In this document: piece by piece, positions 7,720 to 17,134 of the stretch
Numbering within the stretch: position 1 is the stretch's first letter
How the letters are laid out: each line of letters begins with the position of its first letter
Assembly (NCBI GenBank): GCA_021772055.1
Contig: JAETNR010000005.1
Location: 1 to 64,000 of the forward strand
DNA length: 64,000 nucleotides
Direction of reading: 5' to 3'
Source: Blautia sp.
GTDB lineage: Bacteria > Bacillota > Clostridia > Lachnospirales > Lachnospiraceae
Program-made: the position numbers and the translations under genes
The notes under the pieces: generated by a model
Database searches by the model: none
What the model was told of the DNA's origin: nothing
Seen by the model: only the letters and a program-made list of their open reading frames with translations

Positions 7720-9980
7720 AAAGAAGGATCCTGTGGAATGATATCAAAAGTAACCGTCTGCTGGCCGTCACAACATGGATTTTTATGGCAATCAGTGCAT
7801 TTATGTTTGCTCTGACCTGCTTTCTGTTTGTCAGCCTTTTAGGGTCTGTGGATACGTTGATGGAAAAAGCACAGACCCCGGATTTCCTCCAGATGCATAC
7901 CGGGGAGATCAGAGAAGCAGAACTTGCCCGGTTTGCCCGGGAGAACGGGCAGGTATGCGATTATCAGACCCTGCATTTTCTGAATTTTGAGAACAGTTCT
8001 ATTATCCTGAACGGTCATTCCCTTGTAGACAGCTCGCAGGACAATGGTGTTTGTGTACAAAGCAGGAATTTTGATTATCTTCTGGATCTGGAGAATGAAA
8101 TCATTAAAGTTTCTGATGATGAAATTTATGTTCCGGTCTGCTATCGGCGGGAGTATGATCTTGCTGTTGGGGAAAAGGTGCAGATCGGTGAAAACTCTTT
8201 CGTTCTTGCCGGATTCCTCAGAGATTCCCAGATGAATTCCATGATGGCGTCCTCCAAGCGCTTTCTTGTGAGTGAGTCGGGGTATGAAAAGCTGAAAGCT
8301 GTAGGAAGTGAAGAATACCTGATCGAATTTCTGCTGCAGGAAGGGACAGATGTCAGCACATTTGCCACGGAATACACAGATAAAGGGCTGCCTTCCAACG
8401 GACCTGTGATCACAAAACCATTGATGCGCATGATGAATGCACTTTCCGATGGGCTGATGATCCTGGTGATCCTTCTGGTAAGTATTGTGCTGCTATTGAT
8501 TTCTATGCTTTGTATTCGATTTACGCTGCTGACACAGTTAGAGGCAGACCGAAGAGAAATCGGAATGCTGAAAGCAATGGGAATATCCAAAGGTGATATC
8601 CGCAGGCTTTATAACCTGAAGTTCCTGGCATTGTCCGGTTTGGGGGCTGTGACAGGATTGCTCCTTGCCGCTGGGGCAAAGAAAATTTTGTCAGTACAGA
8701 TACAGGAATTATATGGACCGTCTGAAAACGGATCGTCCGGATTCCTGGCAGCAATTTTGGGTGTGGCTTTCACAGAGGGAATTCTGCTCTTTTCTGTTGG
8801 AAGGACTCTGCGGCGTACGGAAAAGATGTCGGCGGTGGAGGCACTGATCGGGCAGCATGGGGAGCGGAAAAACGAAAAGAGATATTCCCCGCAGCATCTG
8901 ATGGCTGCGCTGATAATCTGTTTGGGGATGTTCATGATGATTCTGCCCCAGAATCTGCTAAACACAATTTCCTCTCCCCGATTTGTTACCTACATGGGAA
9001 TTGGGGATGGAGAAATCCGTCTGGATATCCGTCAGACGGAGGATATTGCAGGCAGGACTGCACAGGTGGAAAAGCTTTTGGAAGAGGACGAACAGGTACA
9101 GCTTTTTACTGCTCTGGGTACTGTTTCCTGCAGGGCAATTCTGCCGGACGGCACAAGCACCGGCCTGCAGGTGGAGGAGGGCTGCCACACCATCTTCCCT
9201 GTGGCCTATGCGGAAGGAGACGCGCCAAAAGAGAAAAACGAGATCGCACTTTCTTATTTGTGTGCAGAGGAACTTGGACTGTCTGTGGGGGATGGGATGC
9301 TTCTTTCTGTTGATGGCAAGGAGCAGGAATATACTGTCTGCGGAATTTATTCGGACATTACAAACGGAGGAAAGACAGCGAAAGCGGCATGCCTTCATGC
9401 AGATGGGGCTCTTATGTGGAGTGTGTTTTATGTTTCCCTGAAGGACAATGTGCCAAAGGGGCAATGGCTGGCTGACTTTAAGATGGCTCTTTCTGAACGC
9501 GGTATCAGTGCGGAAGCGGTGGATATTCAGGAATATGTAGCCGATACTTATGGACAGACGATGGGAGAAATCCGTATGGCGGCGAGGGCAGCGGTATTGG
9601 CAGCAGTTTTGGTAATATTTGTTGTTGTGTTTTTGTTTACCCGGCTGCTTGTAGCTGAGGACCGCAGTGAGATCTCCCTGAGAAAAGCAATCGGGTTTAC
9701 AGGATCGGATGTGAAAAGGCTGTACTTCCTTGGCTATCTGCCTGTACTGCTTTCCGGTATCCTGGCGGGAATATTGTCCGGTAATCTGCTGGGGGAGAAG
9801 CTGGCGGGGCTGCTTTTGAGGACAATGGGAGCAACCGGCTTCCATTTCCTGATCGATTATAGAACGGTCTGTGTATGGATTCCTGTTATTACGGCTGTAA
9901 CCGTATTTTGTGCGATTCTGACGGGACTGCTGGAAATCAAAAATATCAGGGCATATGAGTGTTGTATGGGAAAGGAGTAA
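7716..9980 (+). CDS. ABC transporter permease, FtsX/MacB type (eight-helix form)
   Basis: A 754-residue membrane subunit of the FtsX/SalY family. One helix near the N-terminus is followed by a large extracellular domain. Three helices (about residues 245-370) carry the RREIGMLKAMGISKGDIRRL coupling sequence. A second extracytoplasmic domain and a C-terminal set of three helices carry a matching EISLRKAIGFTGSDVKRLYF. The duplicated layout is that of single-polypeptide permeases in Firmicutes peptide-sensing or resistance transporters. It overlaps the MFS gene by 4 bp and is 6 bp from its ATPase. Family role: export of, or resistance to, peptides or drugs; exact substrate unknown. Confidence 0.9.
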   Translation: MKRRILWNDIKSNRLLAVTTWIFMAISAFMFALTCFLFVSLLGSVDTLMEKAQTPDFLQMHTGEIREAELARFARENGQVCDYQTLHFLNFENSSIILNGHSLVDSSQDNGVCVQSRNFDYLLDLENEIIKVSDDEIYVPVCYRREYDLAVGEKVQIGENSFVLAGFLRDSQMNSMMASSKRFLVSESGYEKLKAVGSEEYLIEFLLQEGTDVSTFATEYTDKGLPSNGPVITKPLMRMMNALSDGLMILVILLVSIVLLLISMLCIRFTLLTQLEADRREIGMLKAMGISKGDIRRLYNLKFLALSGLGAVTGLLLAAGAKKILSVQIQELYGPSENGSSGFLAAILGVAFTEGILLFSVGRTLRRTEKMSAVEALIGQHGERKNEKRYSPQHLMAALIICLGMFMMILPQNLLNTISSPRFVTYMGIGDGEIRLDIRQTEDIAGRTAQVEKLLEEDEQVQLFTALGTVSCRAILPDGTSTGLQVEEGCHTIFPVAYAEGDAPKEKNEIALSYLCAEELGLSVGDGMLLSVDGKEQEYTVCGIYSDITNGGKTAKAACLHADGALMWSVFYVSLKDNVPKGQWLADFKMALSERGISAEAVDIQEYVADTYGQTMGEIRMAARAAVLAAVLVIFVVVFLFTRLLVAEDRSEISLRKAIGFTGSDVKRLYFLGYLPVLLSGILAGILSGNLLGEKLAGLLLRTMGATGFHFLIDYRTVCVWIPVITAVTVFCAILTGLLEIKNIRAYECCMGKE

Positions 9981-9986
9981 AGAACC

Positions 9987-10721
9987 ATGTCAGAACTACT
10001 GGTTGTGGAGAAGCTTTGTAAGGAAGGAATCCTGAAAAATATCAGCCTGACCATAAAGGACGGGGAAGCGGTGGCTGTCATGGGGCCTTCCGGTTCCGGA
10101 AAATCCACCCTGCTTTATCAGGTGGCCGGTATGGATCGGGGAGATTCAGGGGAAGTGTGGATGGATGGCACGGAAATCTGCAGTTTATCGGAAGATCAGC
10201 GGGCAAGGATGCGGCTGGAACAGATGGGATTTGTCTTTCAGCAGATGAACATGCTGAAAAATCTGAACCTGATAGACAACATCATGCTGCCGGCCTGCCG
10301 TTTGAAAAAAGGAAAGAGTTCCGGTACGGAAATCGAACATCGGGCGCGGATGCTTATGAGGAAAATGGGAATTGAGGAGCTGGCACAGAGGAAGACCAAC
10401 CAGGTATCCGGCGGACAGCTTCAGAGAGCCTGCATCTGCCGGAGCATGATCAATGAGCCAAAGATCCTATTTGCAGATGAACCTACCGGCGCGCTCAATC
10501 AGGGTGCTGCACAGGAGGTTATGAAGGAATTTACCCGTCTGAATCGGGAAGGAACCACGATCCTCATAGTGACTCATGACAGCCGGGTTGCTGCAGGATG
10601 TAACAGAATCCTGTATCTTTTGGACGGCAGTATCAGAGGAGAACTGTCCCTTGCGGGTGTGGCAGAAGGAAAAGACAGAGAGGAAAAAGTAAACAGGTGG
10701 CTTGCGGGGTTGGGATGGTGA
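9987..10721 (+). CDS. ABC transporter ATP-binding protein (MacB/LolD type)
   Basis: A 244-residue ATPase with Walker A GPSGSGKST (residues 33-41), Q-loop within GFVFQQMNMLKNL, signature VSGGQLQRA, Walker B ILFADEPTGAL and switch His in VTHDSR. It pairs with the FtsX-type permease just upstream (6-bp gap). Start ATG 9987 follows AAGGAG. It is the last gene of the TetR-controlled operon. The unusual mix of an MFS pump and an FtsX-type ABC system in one operon suggests two export routes under one inducer. Confidence 0.95.
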   Translation: MSELLVVEKLCKEGILKNISLTIKDGEAVAVMGPSGSGKSTLLYQVAGMDRGDSGEVWMDGTEICSLSEDQRARMRLEQMGFVFQQMNMLKNLNLIDNIMLPACRLKKGKSSGTEIEHRARMLMRKMGIEELAQRKTNQVSGGQLQRACICRSMINEPKILFADEPTGALNQGAAQEVMKEFTRLNREGTTILIVTHDSRVAAGCNRILYLLDGSIRGELSLAGVAEGKDREEKVNRWLAGLGW

Positions 10722-10806
10722 CATTTGCGTACAGTAATCAGGCCGGTTGTGGAATGGTTCAGCAGAAAGCCATACATGATATAGAAAAGAGCATTCGTGC
10801 AGACAG

Positions 10807-11007
10807 ATGCTTTATAGTCGGATTGTACTGAGGAAAGGTATGCTATTTGATTTGCGTCTTCCTTCTTCTAAACCGTTAACTGTTGGTACAATGACCAGAG
10901 AACAGCTTGATGCAGAACTCCGGAGGGGTGTCGATTCTATCAAAGCGGGAAAAGTATATTTTGCTGATGAAGTTGATGCGGCACTTGCAAAGGAGTTTGG
11001 TATATGA
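10807..11007 (+). pseudogene. Antitoxin fragment (RelB/DinJ-like), DNA-binding N-terminus missing
   Basis: The readable protein is only the C-terminal half of a type II antitoxin: FDLRLPSSKPLTVGTMTREQ and the toxin-binding tail ELRRGVDSIKAGKVYFADEV, ending at the usual EFGI-type terminus. The ribbon-helix-helix N-terminal part of about 45 residues has no counterpart upstream. Possible starts are ATG 10807 and ATG 10840, the second after AGGAAAGG. It overlaps the toxin gene by 4 bp, the normal arrangement. Confidence 0.6.
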
Positions 11008-11192
11008 CAGAAAACTACAAAGTAGGTTATTCTGTAGACGCACTTGATGATTTAAGAGAAATCTATGCCTACATTGCAAATGAACTCCTTGTTCCGGAAA
11101 CTGCCGCTGCTCAGGTAGGCCGTATCCGAAACAAGGTTTGTTCATTGGATTTCATTCCAGCTCGTTATACATTAGTTGAATGGGAGCCCTAG
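11004..11192 (+). pseudogene. RelE/ParE-family toxin, truncated by stop and fusion
   Basis: Begins like a normal RelE/ParE toxin (YKVGYSVDALDDLREIYAYI, then RIRNKVCSLDFIPARYTLVE) for about 60 residues. After W-E-P, where family members have Trp-His and continue with the catalytic C-terminal strands, there is TAG. The sequence beyond is not toxin; by about 11215 it has become citrate synthase. The catalytic C-terminus is lost, so toxin activity is unlikely. Confidence 0.7.
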
Positions 11193-11204
11193 CATTCTGC
11201 CCTG

Positions 11205-11886
11205 GCATTCTATGAAAATGCAGATTGCTTCCTACGAACTTTACAAGAGATGTCATTATGAAAGCTCCTTCGGAAGACATTATGAATTCCATGACGAGAA
11301 GCATTCTAACGTTAGCCTCCTATGACAGAAATGCCAAAGATATCAGTGTAAGCAATTCCCTGCGCCAGTGCATTCAGCTGATCAGCCAGTTACCGCTTCT
11401 GGCCGAATATGCCTATAATGCCTACAACCATTATGAAAATAACAAGAGCATGATTATCCATAATCCGGATCGGACACTTACTCCACAATAGCGGCGGCAA
11501 TGTCATCTCTGAAAGGCCCGAAACATGGAGGCGCCAATATCCAAGTCATGGAAATGATGGAAGATATCCGCAGCCATGTGAAAGATTACGGGGACAAAGA
11601 GGAAATCGCAGCCTATCTGGATAAGATTATTGATAAGCAGGCGTTTGATAAAAAGGGTCTGGTTTATGGAATGGAAAAACGTCATATATTTAAAGGGGTA
11701 AGTCCAAATGTCGACTTTTACAGTGGATTTGTATATGACATGCTTGGAATCCCCATGGAGTTGTATACGGCTATCTTTGCAGTTGCAAGAATCGTGGGCT
11801 GGAGCGCTCATCGAATAGAGGAACTGATCTGCGCAGACAAGATCATCCGTCCGTCTTATATGAGTGTCATGGAGGAAAGATTGTAA
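11205..11886 (+). pseudogene. Citrate synthase remnant with two internal deletions
   Basis: Three pieces of a type II citrate synthase are recognisable in order: RDVIMKAPSEDIMNSMTRSI onward (11231-11480), SSLKGPKHGGANIQVMEMME onward (11500-11670), and FKGVSPNVDFYSGFVYDMLG to the C-terminus (11690-11886). Between the first two, about 45 residues including the catalytic HxEHGGGNNSTF region are missing and the frame changes. Between the last two, about 55 residues including the GHAVY catalytic region are missing. Roughly the first 170 residues are also gone. No enzyme can be made. Confidence 0.85.
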
Positions 11887-11889
11887 TTA

Positions 11890-13181
11890 TCAGACATTTT
11901 TTTCGCTATAATGGTATTTCTTTAGTTTCCTTCCGGTGATAACACACAGAATACTTCCGAACAATCCCAGAAGGAACATCACAAGCGCTGCTCCGGAGCC
12001 TTTTCCACTGCCGAATAATGTGGTAAGGAACCTTATCTGGGAATGGCTGCTCATAAAGGGCTCGCATACATTGTCCACCAGGAATCCGCCTAGTAAAAGG
12101 CCAATCGGAATGGTAAAGAATTGAAGCGTATTTCTGCATGCGTAAACTCTGCCCTGCAATTCAACAGGGATGCTGTTTCTTAAAATTACATCTTCATTTG
12201 CGCTCATGACAGGAACCAGCACCCATCCGATTACCTGCCCGATACACCAGAGTATAGGTTCCCTGGAAAAAGCCAGCAAAAAATTCTCCGTCCCAAGGGA
12301 AATAAGCATGGTAAGATAAATAATTTTTACCCTGTCTTTGGGCTTGGGCAGAATGGAAACGATCATACTGCCGATCACCATGGCAATTCCTGACGCTGAT
12401 GTGACGATTCCCAGCATATTGGAACCGCCCCTGGGATTAGGAATCACATAACCCGGAAGGGCAGCGTCAAAGGCCGATGCCACTAAATTGACCCCTGCCA
12501 TAAATAAGATTATTGTTAAAACAAGGGGTGTTTTCTTTAAAAACAGAATTCCTTCCCTGGCAAGGATGAGGACATTGTCGCTCTTTTGGGCTTCCACTTC
12601 AGGCAGCTTGATCAATGCCGCAAGAGCCATAAATGCAACGCCAAAGCTGAGAAGATCTATTGCGATCACAAGATCCAATCCTGCAAGTCCGTATAATGCC
12701 GTAGCGATCAACGGGTTCAATATGGAGATCAGGGATCTTGACAGGGACTGCAGCCCGCTTGCTTTCTGATAATGCTTTTTCGGAATGAGCAGCGTCATGG
12801 CAACCTCGGATGCAGGCTGCTGAACGGTATTCATAAGGCCGGAAAATACATTGATGGCATAGAGATGCCATACAGTAAGAAGGTCCATTTTATAAAGCAT
12901 AAATACAGTAAGTGTACAGCCGGCAGCAAGGGTATCGCAGATAAGCATCATTTTTTTCTTATCAAAACGGTCTGTGAGTGCTCCTGCAAATATACTTATG
13001 AGTACATAGGGCGCGTAGGAACAGATGGTCAATGCAGCCGTGCTTAAAGACGAACCGGTTTTTTCGTACAGCCATAAGGTCAGCGCAAATGCAGTAATAC
13101 TGCTTCCGAGCTGTGATAAGCTCTGTGTACTCCAGAGAATATAGAAAATCCGTAATTCATTCCATGTATTTTTTTATTCAT
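11890..13181 (-). pseudogene. MFS exporter (MFS_3/EntS-like), frameshift in a poly-A tract at the fifth codon
   Basis: The full gene should start at ATG 13181, behind AGGAGCAAAGAA. The N-terminal frame reads M-N-K-K and then passes through seven A residues (13169-13175). Adding one A would restore a continuous frame (N-T-W-N-E-L-R-I-F-Y...) into the long ORF: first helix, then ADRF-type loop (GALTDRFDKKKMMLICDTLA) and about eleven more helices to the stop at 11890. As written, translation from 13181 ends at a TGA about 35 codons later. A shortened product from a TTG at 13032 would lack helix 1. Whether this is decay, slippage-based phase variation, or a sequencing error cannot be decided here. 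Confidence 0.75.
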
Positions 13182-13493
13182 TTCTTTGCTCCTTTTATTT
13201 GAATATTTTTTCGGAAAGAAGCAAAGCTTGAGGATATATGGATTCCAGTCTAAAACTCATCCATTCCTCCATACAGTCTCCTCAGGCCCTGCATGGAGCA
13301 AAAGCAATCATAAGCAGCATAGTTTCACCACCCTGTTATCATAGTCCTTGAATGTAGTGTCACTGCAGAAACACTTACACTTTGGGAATGTTCACTTGTT
13401 GACAGGATTCTCATCTAATAACATTTTATAAAATGAAAAAATTTTGTCAATATTTTTATGATTGTTTACATAGCGGAAATTGCATGTTACATT
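13182..13493. other. Intergenic region before the MFS gene, no gene seen
   Basis: This 312-bp stretch separates two minus-strand genes. It holds the MFS ribosome-binding site, an AT-rich palindrome CATTTTATAAAATG at 13421-13434, and TTGACA-like boxes on both strands (plus strand near 13399, minus strand near 13444). The probable MFS promoter lies here, and the AraC protein encoded upstream may act on it. I see no terminator with a clear T-run, and no small ORF with a good start. Confidence 0.5.
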
Positions 13494-14360
13494 TCATGGG
13501 GTGAGGATAGGCTCAGATTTCTTCACCACCGGAATCCACACTTCATATTTGGCATTCTGTGGATCAGGATTGAGATAAACTTCTACGTCAGGTGCACTGC
13601 CATACTCGTATCCTGAAGTGGGAAGCCATTCTGTTACGATACGGCGTTCCAGTTCCTGGATAGACTGGCTGGTTCCTTCTCCCGGAAAGATTGCCCAGGT
13701 AGCAGCAGGCACAAGGTATTCCTCAAAACCGGTGTCTTTCTGCGAAGTGGATACTGCAATATAATACCGCCAGGGTTCGATATCATTACAAGTGCTGACA
13801 CCAAGCACTCCCATAGGCTCCTGGTTCATCATCCCCGCCAGTTTTTCCAGAGTTTTGTTCATTGCGATTTCCTGCCACTTTTGTGGGATGACTGCAAAAT
13901 TCTGCTCGATGTCTTTGTTTAGCGGCACAGACACACCTGCAATACGAAAGGCTTCCTTTGTTTCAATTCGATAATTCATTTCTTCTGCTCCTCTGATTGT
14001 GATCTTAAATCGGATAGGTGGGAAGGATTTCACGGATACTCCCTCATTTTTGACAGCCGACGGGGCAATTCCATGGACAGCCTGAAACGCTCTGTTAAAT
14101 GCAGTGGGAGAGTTGTATCCGTATTTCAAAGAAACATCAATAATCTTCATATTCAGGCTCTGAAGATCTACGGCAGCAAGTGACATTTTTCTTCTGCGGA
14201 TGTATTCGGATAAGGGGACTCCTGCCATATAAGCGAACATTCTCTGAAAATGATAGGAAGAGCAGCAGGCAATTTGTCCAAGCCTCTCATAATCCATTTC
14301 CTCTGTCAAATGTTCTTCAATATAGCCTATTGCATCATTTAATCTTTCAATCCATTCCAT
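13494..14360 (-). CDS. AraC-type regulator with GyrI-like effector domain
   Basis: A 288-residue protein. The N-terminal AraC DNA-binding domain has two helix-turn-helix units (YERLGQIACCSSYHFQRMFA and VSLKYGYNSPTAFNRAFQAV), residues about 8-105. The C-terminal GyrI/Rob-like effector-binding domain covers about 120-285. This is the Rob/SoxS-like class that responds to small molecules, often drugs. I use ATG 14360 (M-E-W-I-E-R-L) because AGGAGGA precedes it; a longer frame starts at 14396 without such a site. The next gene on the strand is the MFS exporter, its most likely target. Confidence 0.9.
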   Translation of the reverse strand: MEWIERLNDAIGYIEEHLTEEMDYERLGQIACCSSYHFQRMFAYMAGVPLSEYIRRRKMSLAAVDLQSLNMKIIDVSLKYGYNSPTAFNRAFQAVHGIAPSAVKNEGVSVKSFPPIRFKITIRGAEEMNYRIETKEAFRIAGVSVPLNKDIEQNFAVIPQKWQEIAMNKTLEKLAGMMNQEPMGVLGVSTCNDIEPWRYYIAVSTSQKDTGFEEYLVPAATWAIFPGEGTSQSIQELERRIVTEWLPTSGYEYGSAPDVEVYLNPDPQNAKYEVWIPVVKKSEPILTP

Positions 14361-14609
14361 AAAATAATCCTCCTGACAGGTGTTAGTATATAGCATGACC
14401 CTGATTTTTTCCTCTCAGTTTCTGCACGAAAAAGAGAGATTACGATTGCCGGATATAATGACTATACAGAACACTGCTGTAAAACGCAATAGAGAAATGG
14501 CAGGTATTTGAAAATCATGTCTATCTTTTTTTGCTGTATTTTGATAAACTATAGATTATTGCATTTATTCAGAATAAAACTTAAGAAAAGAGAAAGGCAG
14601 GAACGAAAA

Positions 14610-15086
14610 ATGTCAATTGATATAGTAAGAGAGTATTTCAGAAAATATGGAATGGAAGACAGGGTACAGGAATTTGAGGTGTCTAGTGCTACGGTGGAGC
14701 TTGCGGCTGCCGCACTGCAATGTGAGCCGAAGCGGATCGCCAAGACTCTTTCCTTTCTGGTAGACGGCCATGCGATTCTGATCGTGGCAGCAGGAGATGC
14801 CAAAATCGCCAACGCACAATATAAGGCGCAGTTCGGTACCAAGGCAAAGATGCTTTCGTCGGAAGAAGTGGAAGCAATGGTCGGTCATGCTGTGGGCGGC
14901 GTATGTCCTTTTGGGATAAAGGAAGGAGTGGAAGTATACCTGGATGTATCCCTGAAACGCTTTGAGACAGTCTTTCCGGCTTGCGGAAGCGGAAACAGCG
15001 CCATAGAGCTGACCATTCCCGAACTGGAGAAATATTCCGGTTATCTGGGATGGGTGGATGTCTGTAAAGGATATGAAATGGAATAA
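14610..15086 (+). CDS. YbaK/EbsC-family aminoacyl-tRNA deacylase
   Basis: A 158-residue protein of the YbaK/ProX fold, which hydrolyses mischarged tRNAs such as Cys- or Ala-tRNA(Pro). The family Lys and surrounding pattern are visible (EPKRIAKTLSFLVDGHAILI), as is the glycine-rich end of the active site (GHAVGGVCPFGIKEG, residues about 92-106). Start at ATG 14610 follows GGCAGGAACG; upstream in-frame residues are hydrophobic and not conserved-looking. It is monocistronic with a strong terminator behind. Confidence 0.9.
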   Translation: MSIDIVREYFRKYGMEDRVQEFEVSSATVELAAAALQCEPKRIAKTLSFLVDGHAILIVAAGDAKIANAQYKAQFGTKAKMLSSEEVEAMVGHAVGGVCPFGIKEGVEVYLDVSLKRFETVFPACGSGNSAIELTIPELEKYSGYLGWVDVCKGYEME

Positions 15087-15110
15087 AAGAATTTTCTGAT
15101 AATGTCTGAT

Positions 15111-15147
15111 AAGCTTCCGGGTGACATAATACCCCGGAAGCTTTTTT
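15111..15147 (+). terminator. Intrinsic terminator after the YbaK-like gene
   Basis: An 11-bp stem (AAGCTTCCGGG / CCCGGAAGCTT) with an 11-nt loop is followed by a T-run. Clear and strong. Confidence 0.9.
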
Positions 15148-15237
15148 GCCATATACTGTTGAATTTTGCGGCTTCCTGTGTTAAATTAACTATTATTATT
15201 TTCCATAATTTGGTAATTCTCAGGTAAGGTGATAGAA

Positions 15238-16569
15238 ATGATACGGGAATATGTAGAGCAGGATGTATATACGGCACTTCAGATGCGCCTGAAGTTTCTT
15301 TTTGAAGAATTTGATAATATTTATCTTTCTTTTTCCGGCGGGAAGGACAGCGGTGCTCTTCTGAATCTGCTGTTGGATTTTAGGAGAAAGTATTATCCTA
15401 AAAAGCGTATCGGAGTGTTTCATCAGGATTTTGAAGCACAGTATACGCTGACCACGGAGTATGTGGAGAGAACTTTTGAAAGAATTAAGGATGAGGTGGA
15501 GCCGTACTGGGTGTGCCTTCCCATGGCAACACGGACAGCGCTTAGCAGCTATGAGATGTACTGGTACCCCTGGGATGAGACAAAAAAGGACAGCTGGGTC
15601 AGACCCATGCCTAAGAAGGAGTATGTAATCAACCTGAATAATAATCCCATCACAACTTACCGTTATCGGATGCATCAGGAGGATCTGGCCAAGCAGTTTG
15701 GCCGCTGGTACAGAAAGTCTCACGGTGAAAAAAAGACAGTTTGTCTTCTTGGCATGCGTGCAGATGAATCATTGCAAAGGTACAGCGGCTTTGTCAACAA
15801 GAAAAACGGCTACAAAGGTGAGTGTTGGATCAGCAGGCAGTTTAAGGATGTATGGTGTGCATCTCCTCTTTATGACTGGTCTACGGAAGACATCTGGCAT
15901 GCAAATGCTGTATTCGGCTACGACTATAACCACCTGTATGATCTGTATTATATGGCAGGACTGAAAATATCCCAGATGCGCGTGGCTTCTCCTTTTAATG
16001 ATTATTCCAAGGAAGCCCTGAATCTGTACAGAGTCATTGACCCGGAGATCTGGGTAAAGCTGGTGGGCAGAGTTCAGGGAGCTAATTTTGCCAGTATTTA
16101 TGGAAAAACAAAGGCAATGGGCTATCGCAACATTACTTTGCCCAAGGGGCATACATGGCATTCTTATACCCTGTTTCTTCTGGACACCCTGCCTGCCCGG
16201 CTGAGAAATAATTATGCAAAGAAATTTAATACATCTATAGAGTTCTGGCATAAAACCGGAGGCGGTCTGGATGAGGAAACCATCCGGGAACTGGAGGAGC
16301 ACGGATACAAGATTCAAAGAAACGGAGTTTCCAATTATACGCTGAATAAAAAATCCAGAATTATATTCCTGGAAGATATCCCGGATGACACAGATGATAT
16401 AAAAAGCACCAAGGACATTCCAAGCTGGAAGCGTATGTGCTACTGTATTCTGAAGAACGACCATATATGCAGGTTTATGGGGTTTGGAATGACCAGGGAG
16501 CAGCAGCGGCGGATCGATATTATCCGCAAAAAGTACAAAAGTATAGAGGAGATGGAGTATGGAGTATAA
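15238..16569 (+). CDS. IbrA-like PAPS-reductase-family protein (DUF3440)
   Basis: A 443-residue protein with an N-terminal adenine-nucleotide alpha hydrolase domain carrying the PP-loop SFSGGKDSGALLNLLLDF near residue 33, followed by a DUF3440-type C-terminal region. The family resembles phosphoadenosine phosphosulfate reductase and DndC, but the biochemical role is not established; in E. coli, IbrA with IbrB affects expression of immunoglobulin-binding genes. A GTG at 15229 also opens the frame, but the AAGGTG site sits correctly for ATG 15238. It overlaps the next gene by 11 bp, so the two act together. A Cys pair near the C-terminus (RMCYC) could bind metal. Confidence 0.85.
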   Translation: MIREYVEQDVYTALQMRLKFLFEEFDNIYLSFSGGKDSGALLNLLLDFRRKYYPKKRIGVFHQDFEAQYTLTTEYVERTFERIKDEVEPYWVCLPMATRTALSSYEMYWYPWDETKKDSWVRPMPKKEYVINLNNNPITTYRYRMHQEDLAKQFGRWYRKSHGEKKTVCLLGMRADESLQRYSGFVNKKNGYKGECWISRQFKDVWCASPLYDWSTEDIWHANAVFGYDYNHLYDLYYMAGLKISQMRVASPFNDYSKEALNLYRVIDPEIWVKLVGRVQGANFASIYGKTKAMGYRNITLPKGHTWHSYTLFLLDTLPARLRNNYAKKFNTSIEFWHKTGGGLDEETIRELEEHGYKIQRNGVSNYTLNKKSRIIFLEDIPDDTDDIKSTKDIPSWKRMCYCILKNDHICRFMGFGMTREQQRRIDIIRKKYKSIEEMEYGV

Positions 16570-17116
16570 AAGTCCCGTTTACCAGGTAATTCCGGTTCCA
16601 ATTGAAAAAATAGAACCTAATACATATAACCCTAACGCAGTGGCGCCGCCGGAAATGAAACTGCTTTACGAGAGCATCAAGGCAGACGGATATACGATGC
16701 CCATTGTATGCTATTACAGCAGGCTTGCAGACCGCTATATTATTGTAGACGGATTTCACCGATACAGGATCATGCTGGAGCACCGGGATATTTATGAACG
16801 GGAAAAAGGAATGCTGCCGGTTTCTGTGATCCATAAGCCCCTTGACCAGAGAATGGCCAGCACGATCCGCCATAATCGTGCAAGAGGAAGCCACGATGTG
16901 GATCTGATGAGCAATATTGTGAAGGAACTGCATGAGCTGGGACGCTCAGATGCCTGGATTTCCAAACATCTTGGCATGGACAGGGATGAGATTCTGCGGT
17001 TGAAGCAGATCACCGGCCTTGCGGCTTTGTTTAAAGATATCAAATTCGGAAAGGCCTGGAGGCCTGTGGAAAAAGTGCCGGAAGAGGAAGAAACGAAGTC
17101 TGAGCAACAAATGTAA
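16559..17116 (+). CDS. IbrB-like ParB-domain protein
   Basis: A 185-residue protein with a ParB/sulfiredoxin-like N-terminal domain (IPVPIEKIEPNTYNPNAV, then YIIVDGFHRYRIM near residue 60), and a helix-turn-helix-like segment toward the C-terminus (LHELGRSDAWISKHLGMDRD). In ParB-type folds, the D-G-x-H-R loop binds a nucleotide. It overlaps the IbrA-like gene by 11 bp, the standard arrangement of this pair. Function in Firmicutes unknown; a nucleotide-dependent regulator or DNA-acting complex is possible. Confidence 0.85.
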   Translation: MEYKSPVYQVIPVPIEKIEPNTYNPNAVAPPEMKLLYESIKADGYTMPIVCYYSRLADRYIIVDGFHRYRIMLEHRDIYEREKGMLPVSVIHKPLDQRMASTIRHNRARGSHDVDLMSNIVKELHELGRSDAWISKHLGMDRDEILRLKQITGLAALFKDIKFGKAWRPVEKVPEEEETKSEQQM

Positions 17117-17134
17117 ACCGAATAAATAAAATAA

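Noticed and set aside
8958-9845. Long minus-strand open frame opposite the FtsX-type permease
   Set aside because: Rich in Cys, His, Arg and Gln with no domain, and directly opposite a well-supported gene; an antisense shadow. The same applies to the long reverse frames at 22930-23783, 15769-16464 and 29693-30343.
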